Shown here: piece after piece, positions 32,652-41,211 of the stretch | Numbering within the stretch: position 1 is the stretch's first letter | Layout of the letters: every line of letters starts with the position of its first letter | From: Chloroflexota bacterium | Lineage (GTDB): Bacteria; Chloroflexota; Ktedonobacteria; Ktedonobacterales; JADMIN01 | Length of the DNA stretch: 64,000 nt | NCBI GenBank assembly: GCA_021323855.1 | Contig: JAJPKE010000045.1 | Span: 310,001-374,000, forward strand | Reading direction: 5' to 3' | Made by a program: the position numbers and the translations under genes | The notes under the pieces: generated by a model | Database searches by the model: none | The model's input: the letters and a program-made list of their open reading frames with translations, nothing else | What the model was told of the DNA's origin: nothing

Positions 32652-34595
32652 TCAGTCGCGGACCTCGATGACGACGACGCTGATGTTATCTTCGCCGCCA
32701 TTGGCGTTGGCGCTGGCGATCAGCCGGTCACAGGCTTCCTGTGGGTTTGCCGCTTCCGCTAGAATGCGCGCGCTTTCGTCGTCGCGCACCATCTCCCAGA
32801 GACCGTCTGAGCAGAGCATCAGCCGCATGCCGGGCTTGAGCTTCTGCTCGAACAGATCAATGTCCAGATCGGGATCGTCGCCCAGGCTGCGCAAAATCTG
32901 GTTACGTTGCGGATGCGTATAGCGGTCCTCCGGCTTGACGAAACCGCTGGCGATCAGTTGCTCCACAAACGAGTGGTCCGTTGTGATGCGGCGCAGCTCG
33001 CCATCCGCGAAGAGATAGCCACGACTGTCACCGACGTTGATGATATAGGCTGAACTGCCGAAGAGCAGCGCCGCCACCAGCGTCGAACCCATATCCGCGC
33101 CGGTTTCGTCGTTGGCGTTGCAGAGCGCCAGGTTGGCCGCCTGCGCGCCTTCCAGCAGGATATCTTTCAGCCCCTCCTCGATGGCCACACCATCCACCGG
33201 CAGGCCAACGAGTGGCAGCGCGATTTTGCGCAACACCTGCTCCGTCACCATACGCGCGGCGAGGCGGCTGGCGTCTTGCCCGTTGACATGCCCGCCAAGA
33301 CCATCCGCCACGATGCCCAGCGCCAGTGGCTGCATATGCGAGTCGTGCGCCAGATTGAGAACCAGCGCGCCCAGACTATCTTCATTGCGTTCGCCTGCCC
33401 GTGTGAGGCCGACATCGGTTGCTGCGCCGATCAGGATGCGCGCGCCATGTGGGAATGGCGTCGGCTCGGTGACTCGTGGCACTACGCGATACGAACGGTC
33501 GCCCTGGGTGAAGGTGCGTTCTTCGTTCGCCGCCATCTCCCCCGTCACTGCCGGATGCTCCGGCGCGGTATTGGCCTCATCTATGGCAAGGGCTGAGCCA
33601 TCCGGCGCCAGCCGTCGCTCATAGAGCAGATATTCGCGTGCAAGCATATCTGCGCCGCACTCGCGGCAGAACCGGTCTGACGCTTCAGCTCCCTCGTCGC
33701 CATATTCCTGCCCACAGGACCAGCACCGCTCGTAGCCCTTCAGGTCGCTGACGCGATAGATATTCTCCTCATCCGAATCTTCGGGCGCCGCGCTCACCAA
33801 CGATTCGACACGGTAACGTCCGCCGATGATGAGGCTAACAGGTAGTGGCCAGGGCAGCCCATGCGGCGTTGAGGCGCTCGTCGCCGTTTCGGGCGGCTCC
33901 TGAAACGATAATGCAGAGTCAGCGGCGCTCTCATTGGTAGCGGCATCCATCGTCGCCGTCTGCACAGATTGCGTTGATTGTGCTGGCTGCCCAAGTTGCC
34001 CGGAGACGGCGCGTGTTTCCACCAGTGTTTCGGCGTCTGCCCAGGCGGTTGAGTCGTCGTCCTCGTCGTCCTCGTTGGTGGCGCTGGTGGCGGGCGCGGT
34101 CTGCCCACCCGGACGCACCACTGGCGTTGGTTTCGTCTCCTCGCCGTCTATCAGATCATCCATTGTAGCAGCCGCCTGCGCCGGTTCCTGGTTGGCTGCC
34201 TCTGCTGGCGCACTGGTGGATTCCTGTTCCTGGCTAACAACGAACGGCAACGCCTCTGATTCTTGCTGTCCTGTGCCTGCGCTGGCAGTCGCCATATCGC
34301 TCACTGTGGCTGGGTTGTCATCAGCCTCATCCTGGGAGCGCAGGACACGCGGTGGCCGTTTCAGCCGCCCGGAAGAGGTGTCGCTATCGCCGTCCTCGAA
34401 CGTGAGCGCGCCGGTTTCTTTTGGTTCGGTCGCTGCCGTCTCGCTCGTGGCGCCACCGCTGGAGACAACATCGTTTTCATCAACAGGCGCAGGAGACTCG
34501 TCCACCGTTTGCTGCTGTGTTGGTTGCAGCGCGCCGCATTGATTGCAGAAACGCGCATTGGGGCGCAGTTGCGCTCCGCATGAAACGCAAATCAT
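32652..34595 (-). CDS. Cytoplasmic PP2C phosphatase with two zinc ribbons
   Basis: 647 residues from the ATG at 34595 (AGGAGG 6 bases upstream; a start at 34613 lacks a site). A zinc ribbon (C3, C6, C17, C20) opens it, then an acidic, Thr/Ser/Ala-rich disordered stretch of ~230 residues, a second zinc ribbon (about 290-320, CWSCG and FCRECG), and a PP2C domain (about 385-645) with ERNEDS, ADGLGGH, DMGSTLVAALL, GDSRGYLF, DHSFVEQL, LLCSDGLWEM and NGGEDN. All metal-binding Asp are present. No transmembrane helix, so it acts in the cytoplasm. It likely reverses the phosphorylation made by the kinase encoded 41 bases upstream. The tail residues resemble those of the transmembrane PP2C at 23299. 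Confidence 0.92.
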   Translation of the reverse strand: MICVSCGAQLRPNARFCNQCGALQPTQQQTVDESPAPVDENDVVSSGGATSETAATEPKETGALTFEDGDSDTSSGRLKRPPRVLRSQDEADDNPATVSDMATASAGTGQQESEALPFVVSQEQESTSAPAEAANQEPAQAAATMDDLIDGEETKPTPVVRPGGQTAPATSATNEDDEDDDSTAWADAETLVETRAVSGQLGQPAQSTQSVQTATMDAATNESAADSALSFQEPPETATSASTPHGLPWPLPVSLIIGGRYRVESLVSAAPEDSDEENIYRVSDLKGYERCWSCGQEYGDEGAEASDRFCRECGADMLAREYLLYERRLAPDGSALAIDEANTAPEHPAVTGEMAANEERTFTQGDRSYRVVPRVTEPTPFPHGARILIGAATDVGLTRAGERNEDSLGALVLNLAHDSHMQPLALGIVADGLGGHVNGQDASRLAARMVTEQVLRKIALPLVGLPVDGVAIEEGLKDILLEGAQAANLALCNANDETGADMGSTLVAALLFGSSAYIINVGDSRGYLFADGELRRITTDHSFVEQLIASGFVKPEDRYTHPQRNQILRSLGDDPDLDIDLFEQKLKPGMRLMLCSDGLWEMVRDDESARILAEAANPQEACDRLIASANANGGEDNISVVVIEVRD

Positions 34596-34636
34596 AAGAG
34601 TCCTCCTGCTCATTATCTCGTCTTGCTACGCGGCAC

Positions 34637-36628
34637 TCAGAGTTGCTTCAAGAGCCGCTTCGCCTCGGCATTGCCGGGGTTGATTTCCTGGGCGCGCTGC
34701 AACGCCAATTTGGCTTTTTTGCGGTTGCCGATGGCGTGCCAGCCCATACCGAGCGCCACCTGTATTACATCCGAATCAGGAGTCAGTTTTGCCGCCTGCT
34801 CGAAGCTGCGCACTGCGTCGCGCGGACGCTGGAGCGCAAGCTGCGCGTTGCCCAGTTCGAGATAGGCGGTCCCGCTCTTTGGGTCCATCGAGATGGCGCG
34901 TTGGTAGGCTTCCGCCGCCGCATCCCAATGCCCACGCGCCGCCTGTACCCGCCCCAATGCGATCTGCGCGTCGGCGTAGTTTGGGCGCAGCTTGAGCGCC
35001 GCCTCAAACTCACCCTCCGCCTGGGCGAATTGCCGGAGATCGTAGCATACCTGTCCCAGGTGGTAGCTGACCTCAGCGTCCTGTGGATCAAGCTGGCGAG
35101 CGCGCGTATAAGCGATCTGCGCCTGGTTGAGCTGGCCGGAGTTCTGCCACGCGGCCCCTTCGAGCTTCACCGCTTCGAGCGTGGGACGCAGGCGAACCGC
35201 TTCAGCGAACGCTGCGGCGGCCTCCTGCTGGCGTCCCTGTTCGCTCAGTGCGCGCCCCAGCAAGAGATACACATCATAGGTTTGCCGTCCCTGGCTGATA
35301 GCGACCTCACATTCATGGACGACGCGCTGATACTGCCGCGCCAAAAATGCCTCGTTCGCCTTCTGGATGCTGAGTTCCGCCGTTGTCACGGCCCCCGCCA
35401 GTGAGGGCGACGTCGCAGTGGCCGCCTGCATGGGGTACGCTGCGCGGGCTGCTGGTGTCGTGCCTGCCCCATAGCCAGTGTAACTGCGCGCACCAACTCC
35501 TGGCGCTGATGCTGGCGTTGCTGGGACAAGACCGGGACGCAGTGGCGTGCCGTCTTGTGCGCAGAAGCGAGCGCCCTGGCGATTGACAAAGCCGCAATGC
35601 GGGCAAATCGTGTCCATCTGGGGCATGGATGATGCGGCTGGCGCTGGTGCGGCGCTGGCGGGCTTGGCCGGACGCACGGCGGGCGTCACGACGGTGGCGG
35701 CGGCGCCACGCGGTAATACCACCGGCGCGGCGTTTCCGTTGCCGCGCGTTGTCGCCGCTTTGGGCGCGGCTTTCGATGGCTGGGCAGGTCGGTCGAGGAG
35801 TTGCAGGCATTGGCGTAGCGCGTCGCGCATCTGCGCCGCCGATTGGAAGCGGCGCGCTGGGTCAATCTGCATCGCCTGGATGACCGCCGCTTCGGTGTTG
35901 GCGCTGAGCATAGACTGATACTGGCGCATTTTGCCGGTGAAGGGTGTCTCCAGCGGTGTTGGCTCGTGGTTAGTGAGCAGGTGATACATCGTTGCGCCGA
36001 GGCTATAGATATCCGAGCGTTGGTCGGTCTGCGTGCGGCCAAGATGTTCCGGCGAAGCGTAGGTCATCGTGCCGAGGTTTTCGGTGTTGGTGCGCTGCCC
36101 CGGCTTATAGCGCCGCGCGATGCCAAAGTCAATCAGCCGCGCCTCATCGTCGGGCGTAATCATGATATTCGCCGGCTTGAGGTCGCGTACGATGATCGGC
36201 GGTTTCTGGCGGTGCAGATAGTCCAGCACGTCGCAGATATCAATCATCCAGCGTAGCACCTCGCGCTCCGGCAGCGGACCGTGCAGGCGTTCCTGGCGTT
36301 CTTCCAGGTTGGTGCCAGGGATATATTCCATCACCAGGAAGCGATGCTGACCCTGCACGAAGTCATCACGATAGGCTGGCATGCGCGGGTGATGCAACCC
36401 TTCGTCGCGCATCAGCTTGATTTCGGCCTCAAAGCGGTCCCTGGCCCATTCCACATCTTCAGGCGAGGCGGTGCTATCGTCCAGCAATTCCTTGACCGCC
36501 CAATACACACCGGGGTGCGCAAGGTCTTCCGCCTGATAGACGCTCCCCATGCCTCCTTCGCCCAGGCGGCGCACGATGCGGTAGCGCCCGTACCGGCCAT
36601 TGAGCATATCGCCTATCTGCAAGGCCAT
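34637..36628 (-). CDS. Ser/Thr kinase with zinc-ribbon-like linker and C-terminal TPR repeats
   Basis: 663 residues. Hanks kinase domain (about 12-275): GEGGMGSVY, K46 in AVKEL, VRDLKPANIM (D149; His of HRD is Val), DFG (D167) and TYASPEH. Then an Ala/Pro linker with a zinc-ribbon-like knuckle (about 340-362, CPHCG and FCAQDG: the fourth Cys is Asp). The C-terminal part (about 430-660) is a run of about six tetratricopeptide repeats, for example ALGRVQAARGHWDAAAEAYQRAI and YLELGNAQLALQRPRDAVRSF, used for protein binding. No membrane helix. AGGAG overlaps the stop of the PP2C gene 12 bases upstream, so the two are translated together: a kinase/phosphatase pair. Confidence 0.95.
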   Translation of the reverse strand: MALQIGDMLNGRYGRYRIVRRLGEGGMGSVYQAEDLAHPGVYWAVKELLDDSTASPEDVEWARDRFEAEIKLMRDEGLHHPRMPAYRDDFVQGQHRFLVMEYIPGTNLEERQERLHGPLPEREVLRWMIDICDVLDYLHRQKPPIIVRDLKPANIMITPDDEARLIDFGIARRYKPGQRTNTENLGTMTYASPEHLGRTQTDQRSDIYSLGATMYHLLTNHEPTPLETPFTGKMRQYQSMLSANTEAAVIQAMQIDPARRFQSAAQMRDALRQCLQLLDRPAQPSKAAPKAATTRGNGNAAPVVLPRGAAATVVTPAVRPAKPASAAPAPAASSMPQMDTICPHCGFVNRQGARFCAQDGTPLRPGLVPATPASAPGVGARSYTGYGAGTTPAARAAYPMQAATATSPSLAGAVTTAELSIQKANEAFLARQYQRVVHECEVAISQGRQTYDVYLLLGRALSEQGRQQEAAAAFAEAVRLRPTLEAVKLEGAAWQNSGQLNQAQIAYTRARQLDPQDAEVSYHLGQVCYDLRQFAQAEGEFEAALKLRPNYADAQIALGRVQAARGHWDAAAEAYQRAISMDPKSGTAYLELGNAQLALQRPRDAVRSFEQAAKLTPDSDVIQVALGMGWHAIGNRKKAKLALQRAQEINPGNAEAKRLLKQL

Positions 36629-36640
36629 ACGGTATCGCTC

Positions 36641-37555
36641 CTACCCTTCAACGCAGCGCAGCAGCACAACGGTGATATTGTCTTCGCCGCCGTTCTCATT
36701 GGCGCGCTGAATGAGCAGATCGCAGGCCTCCACCGGGTCCTGCACTTCGTTGATAATGCTCTCCATCTGCGCGTCTTTCACCATCTCCCACAGCCCATCG
36801 CAGCAGAGCAGCAGCGCATCGCCGGCGCGCAATTTCTCGGTGAAGATATCCACCTCCACTTCAGATTTCCCTGCGCCGAGCGAACGGTAGATCAGGTTGC
36901 GGCTGGGGTGATCGTAGACCTCTTCACGATCAATCTGCCCGGCCTCCACCAGCCGTTCCACCAGGGAATGATCGGTGGTCACGCGCGTGAGTTTGCCGTC
37001 GCGCAAGAGATAGGTGCGGCTATCACCGACGTTGGCGATGAACGCCTGATCGCCGATGACGAGCGCGGCAGTCACCGTTGAGCCGAGGCCCTTTGCCTCG
37101 CGATGATCTTCGCCGTATTTGACGATGGCTTCGCTGGCCTCTTCGATGGCCTGGCGCAGTCGTTCGGAGTAATGTTCGAGGATGAATGACTCACCAAGTT
37201 GCAGCGTCGCGTTGGCATCGTTCTCCTCAGATGCCAGTTCGGTAGAGAGTGGACGGGTCTTGGCGGGATCGGTATTCGCCTGATTGCCGCGCCCACGCTG
37301 GCGTTTGCCTTTGAGCCGGATGGTTGGCTGCGAGCTGGTGGGGCCGAGGATGTTTTGCAGGGCAGAACTGATCGTATTCACGGCAATCTGGCTGGCGATT
37401 TCCCCGGCATGATAGCCGCCCATGCCATCGGCAACGATAAAGATGCCGGAACTCTTTTGATCGTTGACAACGATGTGCATATAGCACGCATCTTCGTTCT
37501 GCTCGCGCTGCCGTCCAACATCGCTTTTGGATGCAGCCATGAGGTGCAGCGGCAT
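36641..37555 (-). CDS. PP2C-family Ser/Thr phosphatase (Stp1-like)
   Basis: 304 residues from the ATG at 37555, chosen for GGAGGGAGG 6 bases upstream; the longer frame to 37633 has none. The PP2C fold is complete: REQNEDA, VADGMGGYHAGE, GLGSTVTAALV, GDSRTYLLRDG, TTDHSLV, LLCCDGLWEM and NGGEDN. An insertion of about 60 residues (roughly 75-135, KGKRQRGRGNQ to ASEENDANATL) is basic then acidic and absent from classic Stp1/PstP. It is cytoplasmic and should dephosphorylate phospho-Ser/Thr proteins, the neighbouring kinase among them. It opens the operon, with a promoter at 37729-37757. Confidence 0.93.
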   Translation of the reverse strand: MPLHLMAASKSDVGRQREQNEDACYMHIVVNDQKSSGIFIVADGMGGYHAGEIASQIAVNTISSALQNILGPTSSQPTIRLKGKRQRGRGNQANTDPAKTRPLSTELASEENDANATLQLGESFILEHYSERLRQAIEEASEAIVKYGEDHREAKGLGSTVTAALVIGDQAFIANVGDSRTYLLRDGKLTRVTTDHSLVERLVEAGQIDREEVYDHPSRNLIYRSLGAGKSEVEVDIFTEKLRAGDALLLCCDGLWEMVKDAQMESIINEVQDPVEACDLLIQRANENGGEDNITVVLLRCVEG

Positions 37556-37728
37556 GCCGCGCCTCCCTCCTCTAGAAAACCGGTTATCCAGCGTGATCTT
37601 TTGCTCTTCTGCTGCCTGGCGAGTGGCCGGCAACCGCCGCGCTGGATTCCGTTATGACGTGTTGTTATGAGTGATAGATGAGTTACCGCCCTGCCGTTTC
37701 TCGGTTGCGACAAGGCGCTTTGCTGGGC

Positions 37729-37757
37729 ACTATATCACCGTACCTGATGGCTCGCAA
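37729..37757 (-). promoter_or_regulatory. Promoter of the PP2C-kinase operon
   Basis: Minus strand: TTGCGA (37757 to 37752), 17-base spacer, TATAGT (37734 to 37729). A transcript would begin near 37722 and carry a ~167-base leader. Confidence 0.65.
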
Positions 37758-37919
37758 CCTGATAGGCCGCTCTCCTGCGCCACGCGCCAGGTTGCTCACA
37801 CATGTAAAACCCACGATATCTTGCGCTAGTGGCATGTACGTCAGCCGCCGTCATGGGGTTGTGACACGGAAGGATAGCGGCTCGATAGAGTGACGAACAT
37901 CACACCTGGTGAAAACGGC

Positions 37920-37953
37920 AAACAGGCAGAAGCCTTATTGCCTCCGCCTGTTT
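37920..37953 (-). terminator. Terminator of the rplU-rpmA operon
   Basis: AAACAGGC/GCCTGTTT (8 bp) encloses a wobble-containing inner stem GGAGGC/GGCTTCT; T-rich after the stem on the minus strand. It lies 90 bases behind the rpmA stop. Between them is a triple tandem gatatcttg (37974-38000). The rest of the 37556-38042 gap holds the promoter at 37729. Confidence 0.65.
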
Positions 37954-37973
37954 CTTTCTGCGTTTGATGCCCT

Positions 37974-38000
37974 GATATCTTGGATATCTTGGATATCTTG
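37974..38000. repeat. Triple 9-bp tandem repeat
   Basis: gatatcttg three times in succession, between rpmA and its terminator. Similar short tandem runs lie at the ends of several genes of this window. Confidence 0.85.
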
Positions 38001-38042
38001 CCCTGACGCCTTGTGATGCCTTGATACGCGATGCCCCAATAC

Positions 38043-38339
38043 TTACGCGCTAGCCGCCACCGGCTCGGCTGTCTTCCGGGCAACTGGCAGCGGGCGCACA
38101 CTCACGCGCTTCTTGTTGCGGCTCTCCCACTCGAACTTGACGGTGCCGTCGGTGGTGGCGAAGAGCGTAAAATCGCGGCCACAACCGACATTGGTGCCCG
38201 GGTTGATGCGGGTGCCGCGCTGGCGCACGATGATGGTGCCGGAGCGCACGAACTGGCCGTCGTAGCGTTTCACGCCGAGCATCTTGGGCTTGCTGTCGCG
38301 GCCATTACGCGAACTGCCAACGCCCTTTTTATGTGCCAT
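38043..38339 (-). CDS. rpmA: 50S ribosomal protein L27
   Basis: 98 residues. [20 protein letters not shown] is the typical N-terminal arm that reaches the peptidyl-transferase centre, followed by [23 protein letters not shown], conserved in L27. There is no cleavable N-terminal extension as in Firmicutes. The C-terminus is ~12 residues longer than the usual 85-residue protein ([11 protein letters not shown]). It is transcribed behind rplU (109 bases), as in nearly all bacteria, but the obg gene that usually follows is not here; a terminator and a phosphatase gene follow instead. Confidence 0.97.
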   Translation of the reverse strand: MAHKKGVGSSRNGRDSKPKMLGVKRYDGQFVRSGTIIVRQRGTRINPGTNVGCGRDFTLFATTDGTVKFEWESRNKKRVSVRPLPVARKTAEPVAASA

Positions 38340-38448
38340 CTAAAACCCATCCTTCAGACTGACGGATTGACTGATTGATAGCAGCCAATCGTCGTCGTTG
38401 TCATCATGCGGCGGCACAGCCATTGCCGTGCGCCTGCTTACAGCCCGC

Positions 38449-38907
38449 CTATTCGGCTGCTACTGCCTCTGCTTCCAGGTCCACATCTGGCGTCAGACCG
38501 AGCATCGCCGCGACTTTCGCCTGATAGCGTTCCGCCATCCGCGACGCCTGGCGCTCGTAGCGGGCGCGCTCGTCGTCGGAGACGAGGCTCTTGCCATTGG
38601 CCTGGATATCGGTAATCAGCAGGTAGGTATAGTCCTGGCGATGGCCCATTGCGCGGCGATAGCGTTTCTTGGACTTGAACTTGAAGACGAAAACCTTCTT
38701 GCCGCGCCCCTCGCGCGCCACCGTCCCAACGACCTTCGCGCCATCAACCACCGGCTTGCCTACGAACGTGTCACCGTCAGCGGAGACGAGCAGTACCCGA
38801 TCCAGTTCGACCGATGATCCCGGCTCGGCGGGCAGCAACTCCACCTCGACGGTCTGGCCGGGGCTGACACGATACTGTTTGCCCCCCGTCTCGATCACTG
38901 CATACAT
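38449..38907 (-). CDS. rplU: 50S ribosomal protein L21 with C-terminal extension
   Basis: 152 residues from the ATG at 38907 (MYAVIETGGKQYRV is the universal L21 start; AGGAG lies 12 bases upstream). The L21 core covers about 1-103, with GKKVFVFKFKSKKRYRRAMGHRQDYT binding 23S rRNA. Residues ~104-152 are an extra, mostly helical and acidic tail (SDDERARYERQASRMAERYQ to EAEAVAAE) not present in E. coli L21. It is first in the rplU-rpmA operon, transcribed from a consensus promoter at 39083-39111 with a ~170-base leader. Confidence 0.96.
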   Translation of the reverse strand: MYAVIETGGKQYRVSPGQTVEVELLPAEPGSSVELDRVLLVSADGDTFVGKPVVDGAKVVGTVAREGRGKKVFVFKFKSKKRYRRAMGHRQDYTYLLITDIQANGKSLVSDDERARYERQASRMAERYQAKVAAMLGLTPDVDLEAEAVAAE

Positions 38908-39082
38908 GGTGTGCGTCACTCCTGTACGCGCCCGTTCTTCGCTTCTTTTCGCTTCGCTTCGCGCGTTCCGCCAGCCCCTCACAACCCTGTATGGTCGGGG
39001 GATTTTCCGTGCGGACCGCTGCGCGCGTCAACCAGCAATGTGTCAGGCGCAAAATAGCTAGGTTAAGAAATACAGCCTAAAA

Positions 39083-39111
39083 AGCATAACATTCCGGCAG
39101 ATGGGTGTCAA
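39083..39111 (-). promoter_or_regulatory. Consensus promoter of the rplU-rpmA operon
   Basis: Minus strand: perfect TTGACA (39111 to 39106), 17-base spacer, TATGCT (39088 to 39083). The transcript starts near 39075 and has a ~168-base leader with repeated GAAGCGAA units (about 38935-38962). The gap 38908-39237 contains nothing else. Confidence 0.85.
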
Positions 39112-39237
39112 GCAAGACCATCCGCCGGGCTAGTCCATCCTCCGGCTGTTATAGCCGTGGCTGGCTCTCGATTCCTTCGTTTCAGACGCTTCGAGGCGCG
39201 CACCAGCCACGCGCCTCACCGCAATTGGCCGGAGTGG

Positions 39238-39492
39238 CTATGGTTGCTTATGCTGCGTGAGATGCAGATGCGTATGGAGAGCGGCGGTCATCTCCGGCGT
39301 CCAGCGGGTGCCCATAGCGGATGATACTGCATGTTGTGCTGCGCCCTGCTGAACTATATGGTTGGAGGTGGCAGAGCTAGCGCCGGCGCCGAACGGCACG
39401 AGCCAGAGTTGGATGCCCGCGACGATGATGACCACCCAGACGAACAAAGCGCGCCCATGCCGCGCCAGAAAGCGAAATCGTCTGCCAGGCAT
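39238..39492 (-). CDS. Small membrane protein, unknown function
   Basis: 84 residues from the ATG at 39492 with GAGGAGG 5 bases upstream, the strongest reason to believe in it; the longer frame to 39543 lacks a site. One transmembrane helix (about 12-34, HGRALFVWVVIIVAGIQLWLV) follows a basic N-terminus (MPGRRFRFLARHG), so the C-terminal 50 residues face outside. That part ends in a His-rich stretch (HTHLHLTQHKQP) which could bind metal. I recognise no family. Confidence 0.6.
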   Translation of the reverse strand: MPGRRFRFLARHGRALFVWVVIIVAGIQLWLVPFGAGASSATSNHIVQQGAAQHAVSSAMGTRWTPEMTAALHTHLHLTQHKQP

Positions 39493-39708
39493 ACCAGCCT
39501 CCTCGATGAGGTGAGATAGCACCTTTGACCACAACGACGACAACGTTCACAAGAGCGACATCGTGGATTTGGCGGATACGTTGGCACGCCTGCCAGGATG
39601 TTATGAGCAACTGTACACAACCGCCCTGGCATCTGTCAATGGGCGGTTGGTCACAAAACGGTAGCAAAATCAGGTGGTAGGCTGGATTGAGGATGTCGTC
39701 AATCGCGC

Positions 39709-40104
39709 TCAATCAAAGTCATAGTCGAGCGTGAAGGTGTGTTTGCCGTCAGCATCAATGGTGATCTGCCCCTCACCACGCAGGTCGCGCAGGTCGCCGG
39801 TTCCAGAGTTTGGCATGACTGACCAGGTGGCCGATTGCGCGCCGTGCGATTGGGTGGCATTGTGATGGAGGATGAAGCTGCCCTCGCGGTCATGGATACG
39901 GCAGGTGATGCGCTCAAAGCCGACATAGGCGGCGGAGCCTTCCGGCGCGGAGGCCATCAGCAGTTCCGCCGTGCTGGTGCCTTCGATCTCGCCGTGAAAC
40001 GTTTTGGTGAAGTGGGTGCGTGTCAGGGTGGTGCCGTCACGCTCGTCGTAGGGCGTCGCCTCCCACGTATCTATCTCAAACGTTCCGGTTGCGTGCAAAC
40101 TCAT
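39709..40104 (-). CDS. DUF3224-family protein (allene-oxide-cyclase-like barrel)
   Basis: 131 residues from the ATG at 40104 (GAGGGAGAAACC upstream). The sequence follows the DUF3224 pattern closely: ATGTFEIDTWEATPYDE, LTRTHFTKTFHGEIEGTSTAELL, SAAYVGFERI, GSFILHHNATQ, ATWSVMPNSGTGDLRDLRGEG and the ending FTLDYDFD. The fold is a small beta barrel. No catalytic function is established for the family. It is cytoplasmic, without neighbours of shared function. Confidence 0.9.
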   Translation of the reverse strand: MSLHATGTFEIDTWEATPYDERDGTTLTRTHFTKTFHGEIEGTSTAELLMASAPEGSAAYVGFERITCRIHDREGSFILHHNATQSHGAQSATWSVMPNSGTGDLRDLRGEGQITIDADGKHTFTLDYDFD

Positions 40105-40298
40105 GGTTTCTCCCTCTTGACTATACATGACTAGCGGCAATTCCACACAGTAGCCTGATGAACTGGCTTGCTCACATGAGCAAGATCATGTTGACTGAGC
40201 AAGAATGGGCGTTCATCCAGCCCTCCTTCCGCCGCCAGCGCGAACGACTCATGGCCGCGCCAGCGTTTTATGCTCCAGCGTTTTATGCTTCTTCTTCT

Positions 40299-40970
40299 TT
40301 AGGGGCGAAACAACTTCCAGTACCCCTCGGAAACGACTTCGACGGCGCCGTCAACCACTTTGATGGCGGTCTCGTCGTCAATTGCATATGCCGGGCCTGC
40401 GATATCGGCTGCCCATTTTTCTGCGGCGGCCATCGTGTTCTCCGGCAGATCCGGGTTTCCGAGGTGCGGGAAGATCGAGAAGTCAACCACCCCCAGCGTC
40501 TTGTCTCCGGCTGGGGAATGCCAGGTAACGAAGTCCTCTCCGATCCGAGGGGTCATCACCATGCTCCCAGCGCTTAAGCCCACCCAAACCGTTTTTTCCA
40601 GCGAGGGCAGGAGGTCAGCGAGGCCGGACGCTCGCATCCAGTGGCATAAGTATGCGGCATCGCCGCCATCAACAAGCAATACATCCGTTGCGCGGACCAG
40701 TGGAACCCAGCGCTCCGCGTCGAGGCTGGGCAGCGCAGTAAGCTCTAGCACGCCTACAGACTTCCATCCCAGCCCGACCATAGGGCAGCGCGGTTCTTGT
40801 CCACTGATGAACCGCCACGCATTGCGAGGACCGGCCATCGGGTGCCCGTACCCAGCCGTGGGAATGCAGAGGGCATCGCACTCGGCGATTGGTTTGCCCA
40901 GCAGCTCGACCAGCGCGCTGTGGATGCTCGCGTTCTTGATGCCGGCGGAAGTGAGAAGATACTTCATCAT
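40299..40970 (-). CDS. Peptidase S51/PepE-like (glutamine-amidotransferase fold) protein
   Basis: 223 residues, ATG at 40970 or 40967 (AGGAGG 3 or 6 bases upstream). The class-I-GATase-like fold of peptidase E is visible: YLLTSAGIKN at the start, ATDVLLVDGGDAAYL, and the nucleophile Ser in GLSAGSM (about 132-138). The pattern matches aspartyl dipeptidases or related proteins; His and Glu of the triad are not certain. HLGNPDLPENTMAAAEKWA and YAIDDETAIKVVDG complete the match to PepE. It is a stand-alone cytoplasmic gene. Confidence 0.85.
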   Translation of the reverse strand: MMKYLLTSAGIKNASIHSALVELLGKPIAECDALCIPTAGYGHPMAGPRNAWRFISGQEPRCPMVGLGWKSVGVLELTALPSLDAERWVPLVRATDVLLVDGGDAAYLCHWMRASGLADLLPSLEKTVWVGLSAGSMVMTPRIGEDFVTWHSPAGDKTLGVVDFSIFPHLGNPDLPENTMAAAEKWAADIAGPAYAIDDETAIKVVDGAVEVVSEGYWKLFRP

Positions 40971-41211
40971 GCTCCTCCTATTGCCACTCCCCAGGAGTGA
41001 TGCCCAGGCGACGCCTGCCCCAACCGACGACTGTAGCGCCTGACTGGCTCCCCGGCCCAAGCCGTATAGATGCCCGCTTGGGCCGTACCGCTGGATTGTA
41101 GCACATCTGTTCCAGATGGCGCTATTCTCCCATCCAAAGGTATGGGCTTGTGCGCTGGAAGATTGACGCGCTGAAGACCGCCATATAGCCACGTGGCGTA
41201 TACTATCGGCT

